Assembly (NCBI GenBank): GCA_014607495.2
Contig: CP053153.1
Span: forward strand, 1-64,000
Length of the DNA stretch: 64,000 nucleotides
Source: Carposina sasakii
Taxonomy: Eukaryota; Arthropoda; Insecta; Lepidoptera; Carposinidae
Direction of reading: 5' to 3'
In this document: in pieces, positions 46,301 through 57,160 of the stretch
How the letters are laid out: each line of letters starts with the position of its first letter
Numbering within the stretch: the first letter of the stretch is position 1
The notes under the pieces: model-generated
What the model saw: the letters and a program-made list of their open reading frames with translations, nothing else
What the model was told of the DNA's origin: nothing
The model's database searches: none
Translations under genes and position numbers: made by a program

Positions 46301-49300
46301 CGTTACGCCTTCGAGCAGGACGGAATTGAAGAGCCTTTGGAGGACCTTCAGTACCGGAGTTCCACCCGCTCTTAGAAGCTCTGATGTAATTCCATCGTCG
46401 CCCGGCGCTTTGTTGTTTTTGAGTTGTTTAAGGGCAGTCCTAATCTCGTACAGGCTGATATCCGGGATGTCTTCAGTATAGTGTCGGGTGAGCTTGGCTC
46501 TTGGGTCTTTGTCTAATCTAACAGGTTTAGCAACCGAGGTATATAGCTGTCCATAGAACCTCTCGATCTCCCTTAGCACCTCTGGTATGGTAGACGCTAC
46601 ACTGCCGTCCTCTGTCTTCAGCTTCGTCAACTGGCTCTGCCCAATAGATAATTCTCTTGCGAACACTTTGGAGCCTTGGTTTCGCTCTATTGTCTCCTTA
46701 ATGCAGCGAGTATTAAAGCTGCGGATGTCGTGTCGCAGAGACTTGGAGATACGTCTATTGAGCTGCCGATATGCTTTAGCGTCATCAGAGGACTGCAGAG
46801 ACATTGCGCGCCTTTCCGCCATGAGGTTGAGGGTATGACCAGTTAGTTTCTGGGGTCTATTTCTACGGTTAGGTCTAAAGAATTTAGACCCCACCGTGTG
46901 GACAGTTTCTACCAGCCTGTTATTTATATCGTCCACTGACATGCAATCCTCTAGGCAAGCAAAGCGGTTTGTCAGCTCGAGTTGAAAGCTCTCGGGGTTT
47001 TGAATGTGCACGGATGAGGGTCGGAGTGTAGACTTCACTAGTCGTGATCTCTCCCGTTTTACAATAATATTCAATGTGCCTCGAACCATTCGGTGATCGC
47101 TACCGGTTTTCACCCTGTTAATCACTGAGACATCATTGAATATCCGTCTATCGGTGGTCAATATGAAGTCTATCTCGTTCCTCGTGTGCTTGTTGGGATG
47201 GAGCCAGGTCCATTTCCTATGAGGCGGCTTCTTGAAGAAGGAGTTCATCATAAAGAGTCCCTCCATCTCTAGAAAATCGGCCAGCCTCTGGCCCCTGGGG
47301 TTCCTGTCGCCGGATCCAAATTGTCCCACTTTCAACTCATTCTCACCCCGCTTGCCCAGTTTCGCATTGAAGTCCCCCATAACAACACAGAAATGAGTTT
47401 TAGAGGTATGTATGGCTGTACTTATGTCCTCATACATAACCTCCACCTCGTCATCCGGATGCGTCGAGGTCGGCGCGTATACCTGGATGACCTTCAACGA
47501 GTACCTTTTTGATACTCTGAGTATCAGGTATGCTACCCTGCTCGACACACTCGTGATGGATTCGATGCTGTTTACGAGGGACTTGTGGACGATAAACCCA
47601 ACACCACCCTGGGACTTATGATCACCTTCCCGGTGGTAGAGTAAGTTGCCAGATTTCAGGGTTATCGTATCCTCTCCCTGTCTTCGGACCTCAGATAACC
47701 CTACAATATCCCACCGCAACTTACTCATTTCCTCTTCCAGCTCATCGAGCTTTGTGTCCTCCTTCAGCGTGCGCGCATTGTACGTCACCAGCGATAACCC
47801 ACGCCTATGGTCCATTTTCGTAGCATTAGTCGTCGTACAGTTGGAACCCGCCCGGGGATTCTTAGCACCCCTGGCTCCGGCACTTGACCGGCGCCTGTCG
47901 GACACGCCAGTGTCGCCTCCGGAGCCGCCGGGCACTTGGGGCCTTCCTAGATTACTACTCATGGGGTTTGGACCGTAACCCGCCACGCTGGTCCAATGCG
48001 TGTTGGCGGGTGGCCAGAGCCTCGTTTGTTGTTCTGCAGGGTGCACCGCGAGCAGGTGAGGATGGCTTGGGTCCCGTTAGAAGTTATATGGGACCCCATG
48101 CACCCCATTGATTTCTCATAATAAGATGATATTTTATGCGATACCTAATACCTAATGTCATCTTGTATCTGAATGCTGGGCCGTAAAGAAGAAGGATAAA
48201 AATCAATTCCATGTAAGCAAGATGAGAATGTTGAGATGGATGTGTGGAGTTACAAGAATGGATAAAATAAGAAATGTGTATATAAGAGGAAGTTTGAAAG
48301 TTGCGCCGATCACAGACAAGTTACGAAGTAACCGTCTGTCTTGGTACGGGCATGTAAAGCTATATTATGAGTCTATGATGTAAAGCGACGGGATGAAAGG
48401 CATATTTTACAGAGAGCTTTGTGCATGAGTGTGGATGGATATAAAGAAGAGGTAGACCAAAGAAATGTTGGATGGACTGTGTGAGGGAGGATATGCGTGT
48501 ACTGGGAGTGAGCCATGAGATGACGGATAATAGGGATGAATGGAAAAAAAGTACATATTGTGCCGACCCCAAATAAATGGGAACAGGGCAGGAAGATGAT
48601 GATGACCTAATCACGTTGTATTAGGTACCGACTAGTATTGAAAAATACCTAATCCACATACCTATTCCAATATTTATGCCTCACCTGTAGTAGTAAGTAA
48701 GTTCCTTAGGTGGGTAAAAGATATTGTACCTACATATACTCGTAAATGTATATAAAATTTGTGTATGTGCTTCATGTGTAAAGCAGTGCGCTTATAGAAT
48801 ACTTCTCATGCTGTGTGTGTGATTTCGGGACTAATTTCTTTTGTAGACTTTTACATAGATAAACAAAGCAACTAGCGCCATCGTTCAAAGGAATTCTACC
48901 AATTTATAAAGGTGAAAGTTTGTATGTGTGTGAGTGTGTATGTTTGTTACTTCATCACGCAAAATCCTGAAATGTATGGAACAGCTGATTTTTTTCACTA
49001 TATCGGAGTTGGCCCCATAGTGAAAGTTGTTTCTTTTTACTTTCCTAGTTTCGTGTCAAAGGCAAATCACTAATTTCGGAAAGACCTTATATAAGCTTAG
49101 GTACGTATCAGAATAACACATTATACTTTTTATCCCGGGTAAATATTTTATCCCGTAATTTCGACATTTTGTTTTTTCTGCTGTCCATTATAAAATGCAT
49201 TCTCAGCACTAAACTTTACATACTTACTAATTATGATTATAGCTACTTACACCTTTGATTCTCTCCCCTTTTTAGAAAATTCTCTCCAACGTTGAGCCAT

Positions 49301-49339
49301 CTTCCTTTTGGAAACATATTTTTTAGTTTTATTTCCCAT
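43266..49339 (-). CDS. Unrecognised small basic-protein gene, 3-4 exons
   Basis: Joined exons 49251-49339, 44496-44585, 44317-44386 and perhaps 43266-43316 give a protein of about 99 residues with a Lys/Arg-rich N-terminus (MGNKTKKYVSKRKMAQRW) and an acidic middle. There is no signal peptide or membrane segment; a nuclear or nucleic-acid-binding role would be a guess from charge alone. The support is three successive exons whose splice sites and phases agree, with non-repetitive codons. Intron 1 (4.7 kb) holds a same-strand RTE element. Further exons may have been missed, so the length is a minimum. Confidence 0.5.
44317..44386 (-). CDS. Small basic-protein gene, exon 3
   Basis: Bounded by CATATTTTAG and TAAG/GTAAAT. 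In phase 2 it reads SPIDSLMVTDEVEHRTEG then ILLYK. It fits the phase of the exon at 44496-44585 (AA + C gives Asn). Confidence 0.55.
44496..44585 (-). CDS. Small basic-protein gene, exon 2
   Basis: Bounded by GTTTATAG and GAAAA/GTGAGT. Reads IQTNCAEQKVLESPVKVY then TELIPPVMFEE. It takes one base to complete the codon left open by exon 1 (GT + A gives Val). No family recognised. Confidence 0.6.
44958..45665 (-). pseudogene. RTE reverse transcriptase C-terminal part, shifted frame
   Basis: Continues the element from SLFQVGLKMNMDKTKIM through YVYLGQTVKLG and VYNQCVLPVMTYGAETW to HIARRTDGRWSRKALEW and GRPPARWTDDLVRVAG, the thumb and C-terminal domain of RTE proteins, and stops at TAA (44958). 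Only one lost base separates it from the upstream frame. Confidence 0.85.
45638..48046 (-). CDS. RTE endonuclease/reverse transcriptase, N-terminal and central part
   Basis: 802 codons. An apurinic-type endonuclease spans about residues 86-325: SLVTYNARTLKED, the catalytic Glu in LSEVRR, MGDFNAKLG, and GSDHRMV at about 315. The reverse transcriptase covers about 500-800, with LKNYRPISLL, FVDYEKAFDS and the catalytic FADDIVV at about 773. The first ~80 residues are low-complexity and may be 5' UTR. The frame ends at TGA (45638) because of a one-base loss near 45665; the protein continues in the next frame. In RTE elements this protein nicks target DNA and reverse-transcribes the element RNA there. 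Confidence 0.9.
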   Translation of the reverse strand: MHPAEQQTRLWPPANTHWTSVAGYGPNPMSSNLGRPQVPGGSGGDTGVSDRRRSSAGARGAKNPRAGSNCTTTNATKMDHRRGLSLVTYNARTLKEDTKLDELEEEMSKLRWDIVGLSEVRRQGEDTITLKSGNLLYHREGDHKSQGGVGFIVHKSLVNSIESITSVSSRVAYLILRVSKRYSLKVIQVYAPTSTHPDDEVEVMYEDISTAIHTSKTHFCVVMGDFNAKLGKRGENELKVGQFGSGDRNPRGQRLADFLEMEGLFMMNSFFKKPPHRKWTWLHPNKHTRNEIDFILTTDRRIFNDVSVINRVKTGSDHRMVRGTLNIIVKRERSRLVKSTLRPSSVHIQNPESFQLELTNRFACLEDCMSVDDINNRLVETVHTVGSKFFRPNRRNRPQKLTGHTLNLMAERRAMSLQSSDDAKAYRQLNRRISKSLRHDIRSFNTRCIKETIERNQGSKVFARELSIGQSQLTKLKTEDGSVASTIPEVLREIERFYGQLYTSVAKPVRLDKDPRAKLTRHYTEDIPDISLYEIRTALKQLKNNKAPGDDGITSELLRAGGTPVLKVLQRLFNSVLLEGVTPEAWNRSVVVLFFKKGDKALLKNYRPISLLSHVYKLFSRVITNRLARRFDDFQPPEQAGFRKGFSTIDHIHTLRQIIQKTEEYNRPLCLAFVDYEKAFDSIETWAVLRSLQRCHIDHRYIEVLKCLYSNATMSVRVQERSTEPISLRRGVRQGDVISPKLFTNAVEDAFKLLEWKGLGININGEYITHLRFADDIVVMAESLKDLSTMLDGLNRVSFRWA
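48190..48602 (+). mobile_element. 3' end of another RTE-type LINE, decayed
   Basis: Plus strand. A C-terminal reverse-transcriptase remnant reads MRMLRWMCGVTRMDKIRN and LRSNRLSWYGHV, then RGRPKKCWMDCVREDMR after frame breaks, and ends TGCCGACCCCAAATAAATGG GAACAGGGCAGGAAGATGATGATG. The tail matches the 3' end of SINE family A. Confidence 0.75.
48603..48896. other. No recognisable feature
   Basis: Part of intron 1 of the small basic-protein gene. AT-rich. Confidence 0.35.
48897..49186 (+). mobile_element. Helitron-like fragment
   Basis: GTGAAAGTTTGTATGTGTGT, GTTACTTCATCACGCAAAA, TTTTTATCCCGGGTAAATAT and TTTCGACATTTTGTTTTTTC follow the usual order. The 3' terminus is missing. Confidence 0.45.
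49251..49339 (-). CDS. Small basic-protein gene, exon 1 with start codon
   Basis: ATG at 49339; reads MGNKTKKYVSKRKMAQRWRE then FSKKGRESK, and a strong GTAAGT donor leaves phase 2. A GC-richer patch just upstream (49390-49470) has CTCAGTAC, an initiator-like word, suggesting a promoter. If unspliced, it would stop at 49247. Confidence 0.55.
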
Positions 49340-49499
49340 TAGTCCGAACTCAATCGAGTAATACCTACACCACAAGATAATAAAAAATGCCACTGCCGTG
49401 GGCGGAAGCGACATAGACCCTACGTCGTCGGCGCACAGCGCGGTACTGAGCGTCAGCGGGCACGAAGTTACTATTTAACGCTTTTCAGTAAGCATTAGA

Positions 49500-50640
49500 G
49501 TAGAATATCGCTTGCACGCTAAACAACTGATTGAGCTCAGAAGTAAAGGGCGTAAGTCTCAAAAAGATTTTTATTAATTGTGTGTTCAATTATGATTGTT
49601 TTTTAATTTTGGCTTTACAAAAGTTTACTATCATTATTATCTTGATATCCGAATTTATTTTAAACGCCTACCTCATGTAATAGCCGAAATAAAAGTAAAA
49701 ATGACTAAAAAACATGTCGATTTCAAAAAACAAAACTATCGAGCGAAAATCATTAAATCATGTTTTTGGCTTTACATGACATAGTTAAGGGTACTAAGAA
49801 TATAGTGTAATAGTCTCACATTAAACAAACATGCACCCGTTTCAGTATATTTCATCAAAAAGATGCTAAATAAGGTCTGCCTCCTCTTAAAGTTCAGACG
49901 TACAATAATTTCAATTAAGTGAGTACATAGGAACATGATTTAAAGTTTCATACATATTTATTTATATTCTAGGCGTTCTCTAACCAACAGAGCTATCGGG
50001 TCAATTAACTCGGATGACGAATTTTACCTTAATTTTAATTAATATATGTCTATGAAAAAACTAGCATAAGCACTGGACAGCATTTTTTGGCATAAACTTA
50101 CTTACTTTATTTGATATATAGAGTATTTCCCTTCGTTAAGGGTGGCAACGAAAAAACATCCTGTATATTACGTAGATATTCTAACATACCTATATTATTA
50201 TTCTAAAAGTTTTAGTATTACTAAAAATAACACACTCTGTACAAAGCATATTTAACTTGCATAATAACAGTGTAACTCCATTATTCCAAAGTTTTCCTAT
50301 ATTGGCTAAGAGTCAACACTGGCAATACCGCCTATTTACTCTCGGCAAACACCGGGATTAACCTTAGTTTAAAGCTCATTAGCAGTTTAAATTAATTTTA
50401 GTCAACGTGCAAGTTTTGCATAGGACTTAAAACCCTTGGTTAGTATTTTGTAAGAGAGCGATACTTAACAGTTTACTTGGAAAGTAACATGGCTAAAGTA
50501 TAGTTTAGTTTAACTTAAGTAAACCTTTAGTTTACCTGTATTTGACCCGCAGGTGTATAATGAAACTTTACGGTAATGTCGACGTTCACGCTCGTATTTT
50601 TAGTGGGTACTTTGAGGGGACTCGTGTGAGTATCAGCAGT
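49500..50640. other. Unassigned; F1 and SINE-C fragments
   Basis: 49985-50035 is a piece of SINE family C; 50040-50164 is the last third of TIR element F1, ending CATCCTGT. The remainder shows nothing. Confidence 0.4.
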
Positions 50641-50650
50641 AGGTAGGCTA

Positions 50651-53600
50651 GGGCGGGGCTAAAAGGTCCGTGGGTAAAAAGGTCCACCATGCCTATCTCC
50701 GAAACTAAGTGCACGTTAGACAACGGAGTGACCGGTGCGTGAAGGGGGTGAGGGACGGGTACGCATGCCGCCCCGCGCAGTGAGTCTTCTAGAGTCGGCG
50801 ATAGTGTACGCGCAAGTCGTGCGAAAATTACACGTAAGTAATGTTTTAGATGTTACTTAGTTTTAGTCTCATTGTTCGATTTTTAAACTTACGAAGCATA
50901 ATTTCTTTGTATAAATGGTTAGTGGTATTAAGTTTCACGTAGTGACGTTGTTTTTTTGTTTGTATCACTTTGTTTTTCTACATAACCTAAAACAACAGTC
51001 CACCTACCATTGGGGCACAAAGGACCGCGGTGGACCTTTAAGCCCCACGAACTATTTTGATTCTATGTATTAATTTCTATTTTATTTTCAGAATGCGGAA
51101 TTATAAAAAAACCACTGAGCGTGGTACGAAGTCCGTTGAGCTGATGAAGCGAGCGGCTGACTTAGTCACAAATGAAAAGAAATTACTAAGGCAAGTTTGT
51201 CGTGACTATGAGATTAGCAGAACTTCATTGAAGAGATTCATGGAGCGGTTAAAGGAAAATCCGGAGTCGCCAAAATTTGGCTACGGCACTCCCAGATTAG
51301 TATTTAACAAAGAACAAGAAACTTCTCTCTGCGAGTATTTACTGACACTTGCACAAATCTTTCACGGCATAGGCCCTAAACATGTTCGTCGCTTGGCTTA
51401 TGAATGCGCTGTAAAATATAATTTGAAGATTCCTGAGATATGGCACACAAACAAGATGGCTGGAAAGGACTGGCTGACGGGATTCTTGGCAAGAAATGAC
51501 CGTCTCTCTATCAGGGAGCCAGAGGCTACTAGTTTGAGCAGGGCCACCTCATTCAATCGAACGAACGTTTGTGAATATTTTGATAAATTGGCACACGTGA
51601 TAGATCGTCACAAATTCAGAGGTTCGTCTATATAGAATGCTGATGAGACTGGTGTCTCGACCGTAACTAAACCTTCAAAAATAATTGCAGCCAAAGGGAA
51701 AAGAAACGTCGGATCTGTCACATCTGCTGAAAGAGGAACTAATGTAACATTGTTGGTAGCTGTTTCGGCAACTGGATCTTCGATACCTCCAATATTCGTA
51801 TTTCCAAGAAAGAAATACCAAGATCATTTCGTGAGAGATGGGCCAACAGAATGTATTGGTGCAGGAAATGCAAGCGGCTGGATGACTGATACGGAATTCT
51901 TGCTTTTTATGAAACATTTCATCAGTTATGTAAAGCCAACTAAAGAATCGCCAGTTTTACTTTTACTAGATAATCACAGTTCGCACTTGTCAGTGGAAGT
52001 GTTGGATTTAGCGAAAAATAATGGAGTAGTGATGCTGTCGTATCCTCCCCATTGTTCCCATAAGCTGCAGCCCTTAGACGTATCTGTTTTCGGGCCGTTT
52101 AAAAGGTATTTATCGTCAGCACAAGATTCATGGATGCGTAGCCACCCAGGAAAAACAATGAGCATTCACGACATCCCAGGCATCGTCCGAACAGCTTTAC
52201 CTTTGGCACTGACTCCCAACAACATCTCGAAAGGGTTTTAAAAAGCCGGGGTTTACCCGTTCAACCGGGAAGTGTTTGATGAATCGGACTTCGCTCCAAG
52301 TTTTGTGACAGACCGACCAAATCCGAACAATCCAACAACGTCTTCTGCACCTAATGAGTCACAGCCGCCTATGTCTACAGAGCCCCAGTTGCCTATTTCT
52401 CCAGGTTCACCAAGTTTGTTAATTTCTTCGCAGCCCGAAGTTGTAGCAGTTGTTTCAGCAAGTATGTCTCCTGTATCTCCTTCTCAGTCGTCTACAGTAG
52501 GGCCTCAGTTGCCTACCGTCTCAGTTTTGTTGTCCTCAAGTGACCCACTGTTGTCTTCTACAGCTGCTGTTGAAAAAGATCGTCTGCCATTAAGGTCCTG
52601 TACAGTTCCATCTTCAAACATTGAGCTTCAACCATCTACGTCAGCTTCATCCTTGTTTATTCAGCCATCAACATTTTCTCCGGAATCCATCAGGCCTTTC
52701 CCTCAGGCAGGACCGCGTAATGTTACCAGCAGGAAACGACGAAAGGCAACTATATTAACAGACACACCCGAAAAGGAAGCGTTGTCTTTGGAACAAGAAA
52801 ATAAAAAGAAGAAGAAAATGGTCTCTCGTAAAAAAGCTGTCTCGAAGAAAAATAAACAAGTGAAAAAAAAGATTTTACAAGAAAAAGATATAAATAAAAA
52901 TAAACAAGTGAAAAGAAAGATTTTACAAGAAAAAGATACGAGTTCGAGTTCTGAAGAGGAAGAATGCCTTTGTCTGGAATGCTGCGAGTCATTTGCTGAC
53001 AGTGTTGCAGGAGAAGGCTGGATTCAATGTAGTGCCTGTAAAGGTTGGGCCCACGATAAGTGTGCCAAACATCACTCATCATCTCTTGCATACGAATGTA
53101 AGAATTGTCAGTCTGATGAAGATTAGTTATTAGTTTTTTGTTGAATTTACTTAATTTTTTTAATTGTTTAAGTTGCTAAAGATGTTACCGATTTCTTTTA
53201 TGAATATGTACGATTATGAGATGTTACCTTTGTTTTAAGATATTACCTTTATCAAGAACAAAAAGACCAAAGACCTAAAGATTTGTTATTAAGACTGATT
53301 ATAACTGTGCCATAATTATATAACTTAGTTACCAGTGCAAAATAGGTCGTAACATATCTGTCGATTTTCTAAATAAATATAATAAATATAAAGATTATTT
53401 ACTTTTATTTATTTCCTACATTTGACCACAAAATACGATTTAGTTGTCGTGGTTCTTTTTACCCCAAGACTGGTCCTTTTTACCCCACCTGCGGGGTAAA
53501 AAGGACCATTTGACATGACATTTTGTATCGCCCATATTGGGCGCATTGGTAAATTCTGACCGTATTCACCTATTGCAACGTATAGATGAAGGATTAAACT

Positions 53601-53688
53601 TTCTATTATTATTAAAATCTTTCCCAGGAACCTTAAACGTACGTAGTTATGACTCAATATACGCAAAATGGACCTTTTAGCCCCGCCC
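50651..53688 (+). mobile_element. pogo/Tigger-like DNA transposon, 3.0 kb
   Basis: Terminal inverted repeat GGGCGGGGCTAAAAGGTCC at 50651 and its reverse complement ending 53688, flanked by TA on both sides (50649-50650, 53689-53690), as expected for the pogo branch of Tc1/mariner. The word GGTAAAAAGGTCC recurs inside both ends, plausibly transposase-binding subterminal repeats. It contains one transposase frame with two nonsense codons. Confidence 0.9.
51093..53126 (+). pseudogene. pogo/Tigger-like transposase with PHD-like C-terminus, two premature stops
   Basis: One continuous frame of 678 codons starting right after an intron-like acceptor (TTTTATTTTCAG). N-terminal psq-type helix-turn-helix (CRDYEISRTSLKRFMERL), a CENP-B-like second DNA-binding part, then a DDE domain with Asp at residue 184 (NADETG), 293 (LLLDNHSSH) and 329 (LQPLDVSVFGPF), 35 residues between the last two. 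After a Ser/Pro-rich linker and a Lys-rich repeat, a C-terminal zinc-finger of PHD type (CLCLECCESF ... WIQCSACKGWAHDKC ... YECKNC). TAG at 51633 and TAA at 52239 interrupt it, each a single substitution in well-conserved surroundings. It would cut and paste the element if intact. Confidence 0.88.
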
Positions 53689-53690
53689 TA

Positions 53691-54170
53691 CCCTACTTTG
53701 TATTCTTTGTTTTAGGCAAAGCGGGATTCAAGTAGATCATAATAGGAGTAAACGCTGCTTAAATATTTATGACTAACTTAAAACTATTTTTGAAATTTTA
53801 GCCACATTTGCCAATTTCCAATGACTGGGTATTTTATTCTATATTTTTACTTCTTTGTACGTAGCTAGCACACTACCTAGGTTTCATTATTATATTCAGA
53901 ATTTTTATTTTCTAGTTGCGCCGCTAGTAAAAGGACACACGTCGCCTTAATGAGTTGTCTGTCGCTACAATGGAGCAGAATCACAGCCTGCAGCGAATTT
54001 TATGAACATGTAAATTTGTCTATTAGAACTTCGTTGGTCGTGCGGAACATGCATGGTATCTATTTGCATAATTGTGTTGGCCTATATGTAAAGGCATCAT
54101 CAACACATTGTGTTGTTTTTATATAAATGTATTTTTAATGTAGGTGCCTTAGTTTCACGAACGTTAGTAT
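53691..54170. other. No recognisable feature
   Basis: AT-rich spacer between the pogo-like element and the F1 copy. Confidence 0.35.
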
Positions 54171-54549
54171 ACAGGGTGTTTTTTCGTTGTCACACTTAAC
54201 GAAGGGCACATACTCTATACATCAAATAAAGTAAGTTTATGCCAAAAAAAAGGCTGGACAACTATGTTTTTTTTATTTTTATTGTTTAATACTTGATCGG
54301 GCGAAATTTATAGTGTCCAGTGTTTATGCTAGTTTTTTCATATACATAATTAATTATTTCTCGTGAAAAAATCTTGCTACGCGCGTTTATGTGCATTTAT
54401 GCAGAAAAACGCAGTCTATTTATTCAACTTAGGACCCTAATATCTTGGGAACCACACACTTCCCAGGTATGCTTCCATGAAGAAAAATGATCGTGATGAT
54501 GAGGAGATTCCGTAGTTTTCGGGAACGTTGACGACCAAAAATACCCTGT
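54171..54549 (-). mobile_element. TIR element F1, copy 4
   Basis: ACAGGGTGTTTTTTCGTTGT to CCAAAAATACCCTGT; the same inner landmarks as 38259-38629. Confidence 0.65.
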
Positions 54550-54662
54550 ATACAAACGAAGTAGCTAATATTAAGATGCAAAACTTTTATATAACCTTTC
54601 TTAACCTTTACCTACTTGCACAAATTCATATAGTAAATATAATACTAAGTAAGTTACATTAT

Positions 54663-54908
54663 ACAGGGTGTAACAGCGAAAAGCTATGTAAACAGCCTAC
54701 TATAGAAAACCTATTTCCAAAATTTGAGACCCGAAATCACATGTTTTTTTTCAAGATTGTATGAAAATTCCTGAGTTGTTTAGGAATTTTCCATACTATC
54801 TGGAAAAATAAACATGCGATTTCGAGTCTGAAATTTTGTGGGTAGGTTCCTTTTAGTGCGCTATTAATATAGCTTTCCGCTTAACATACCCCTTTTGTTA
54901 CACCCTGT
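54663..54908. mobile_element. TIR element F2
   Basis: ACAGGGTGTAACAGCGAAAA to TTTTGTTACACCCTGT with inner symmetry (GAAAAGCTATGTAAACAG / TATAGCTTTCCGC; CATACTATCTGG), so it folds back. 246 bases; a half copy is at 39950-40098. Confidence 0.65.
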
Positions 54909-54909
54909 A

Positions 54910-56790
54910 TACACGTCGCAATCTAAATTCAGTCTATGGAAAAAAATCTTTGATCTTAAGAGTGACGACGTGAAGACTGAAAGTTCAGTGAGAAAAAGCA
55001 CCGGGAACTCCATGTGCTTATTAGAAAGTAGGATTTTTAGGATTCTGTAAAAATTAAAAATGGAACCCTTACCTATATGATCCATAAATGCGTTTGTCTA
55101 TCTGTCTCGACATACTTGTATAAGCGTCAAAAATTAGTCTTTAATCAAATGAAAATTGACCATTCTTGCCCCCGAGCATAACAGAGTCATATCCGTATTT
55201 TCTTCTCGCCTTCAATAAGCAACTTATAGGCGAAGATAGAATAACAATTGGCAACGGTATTTTATTAGCACGTAATTTCCTCGACGATTAGATATGTGTA
55301 CGTCGAGCGTTTCATACGAATTTGCATAATCCCATCGACCTGTATTCTATTGAGTCAACATCAATGTGCGGAATGTACATTTCCCTTACAATTTCTAACA
55401 AATGCAGTATAGTATTTTATGCATGAATCTTTAGGCTGTGAATGGTCGATTTGGTTAGATGGAACGGTTGAATAATTTTTAAATAATAGATAAATAACAA
55501 ATCTTTAGTCGACTCTTACGACATGCACGGAAGGAGATGCAACTGATGTACCATCATCAGGAGATATATGCATCTCCTTCCGTGCTTGTCATAAGAGTCG
55601 AATAAAGAATTTACCCCGCTATGTAAACGTATCTGTCGGATCTCATTTGCAAATTTGCGAACCTGCAGTTCAGGATACCCCATTTTCGTCAAAAAGGGTA
55701 TTATATTTTTGTATGCTGTGCATGCCATGCCATCCATGACATGATCCAATTAACTAACAATTTGAAGGCAATCCGGCCCTAACTTAAAAGTTCAAAATGG
55801 CGGCTACTTTTAATTTTTGACATCGGAAATGTGTTTGGGAACTTAAAAGACCGTCAGATATCTATTTTCATGGCAATTCGACTATTAACGATAACATTAA
55901 AAAGTTCAAAATGGCGGCGACTTTGATTGATTTTGAGATTAGATATTATAATTTAGCAATACAGAACGCGTTGTAATAATTGCAATTGTTATCAGGAATC
56001 ATTGTGTGCTATTATTACAATCTAGAGGAAAATATAAAATAATGCGAACAAATCGGAACAGAGTCCGTTCATTATTTTAAGAGCCTTTGAGGGGTATAAA
56101 ATTTATAGCTGGCAACTCAATAGAACTGTCAATCTCACCTCGTTCGCGCTATTTTTAATTGAAAATGGTAAATTATTTCTTTCATTATTTTTAAAATATG
56201 GGTAACTCTGCGTTACTTACCGATGATAACTTATTTCCGCCGAAGATTTTAGGCGTCCTTTGTAATTACGACAAACTTTTACTGCGCAACACGACATTTT
56301 ATATTTAATATATTTTTCACGTGACGTGTGCGTACCCTTGCCTAACACAACGAATACTGAGGAGCGAAAAAAGTTATTAGGATGAATAGTTCTCACTCCT
56401 GTTTAGGGACGTATTGGTAGAAGTAATCCTCAATCTGAGAATTTTATACCTATATAGTCAAAAAGCTACACATACTATAGATATATACTCGTATATGTAG
56501 GTATAAAGGGTACACTTACCCGATACATCGCACATGCTCGATTATGCTAGCTCACGTGGCTTTAATTATCAGGCTGTTGCAATTATACGCCTGCAGGATT
56601 TTATTAGCATGTAAATGTGCTCGTCAATTAGAGGAACGCAACGGCGACTATTTCATACGTTCTCTATTAGCATAATTAAATAGCTTTTACCGGGCTACGA
56701 ACTTTTTAATTTACCTACGGTTATATCTGCCCCTTCAACCTACCTACTATGCTGCTCTAGTATGTTGGTACTTTGGGCTCATACAAATAT
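54910..56790. other. Mostly unassigned; short palindrome at 55503-55602
   Basis: GACTCTTACGACATGCACGG AAGGAGATGCA is mirrored by TGCATCTCCTTCCGTGCTTG TCATAAGAGTC, two head-to-head pieces of the dispersed repeat seen at 1075. GTTCAAAATGGCGGC occurs at about 55792 and 55902, a direct repeat. Confidence 0.45.
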
Positions 56791-56792
56791 AA

Positions 56793-57160
56793 GGCCCATA
56801 GTACACGGCGTATTTTAAACGCGCCGACGACGCGCAGATAACGCGCGTATACGCGCTTCATACGAGATTTGAACGCAACCTCATAACCTAAGGCCCATAG
56901 TACACGGCGTATTTTAAACGCGCCGACGACGCGCAGATAACGCGCGTATACGCGCTTCATACGAGATTTGAACGCAACCTCGTAACCTAAGCACACGTAG
57001 CGATCGTAAAACGCGCCTGTACTTAATTAATTTTGAAACTTACATCATCAATCTTATATCATCAATGCAAACGCAACAAGCAGCGTCTACGGCGCCGAAG
57101 ACGCGCGTTCCTGAAACGCGCGTCGTCGGCGCGTTTAAAATACGCCGTGTACTATGGGCC
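56793..57160. mobile_element. PIF/Harbinger-type MITE with a tandemly duplicated left arm
   Basis: TIR GGCCCATAGTACACGGCG at 56793 and inverted at 57160, flanked by TAA on both sides (56790-56792, 57161-57163). The first 99 bases are repeated directly from 56892, both copies carrying AAACGCGCCGACGACGCGC. The right arm carries the inverted GCGCGTCGTCGGCGCGTTT. Confidence 0.75.

Larger units (their letters stand above)
44950..48110 (-). mobile_element. RTE-clade non-LTR retrotransposon, near full length
   Basis: About 3.16 kb, minus strand, with an endonuclease plus reverse transcriptase protein and a 3' end TGTAAATGATGATGATGAAA without poly(A), typical of RTE elements. One single-base frameshift near 45665 separates the last third of the protein. 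A near-identical 3' end at 23482-23766 points to recent activity. It lies in intron 1 of the small basic-protein gene. Confidence 0.88.

Noticed and set aside
45109..48111. Plus-strand frames over the RTE element
   Set aside because: Shadows of the minus-strand endonuclease/reverse transcriptase.
56757..56996. 79-codon periodic Arg-rich frame
   Set aside because: Simply the translation of the tandemly duplicated MITE arm.
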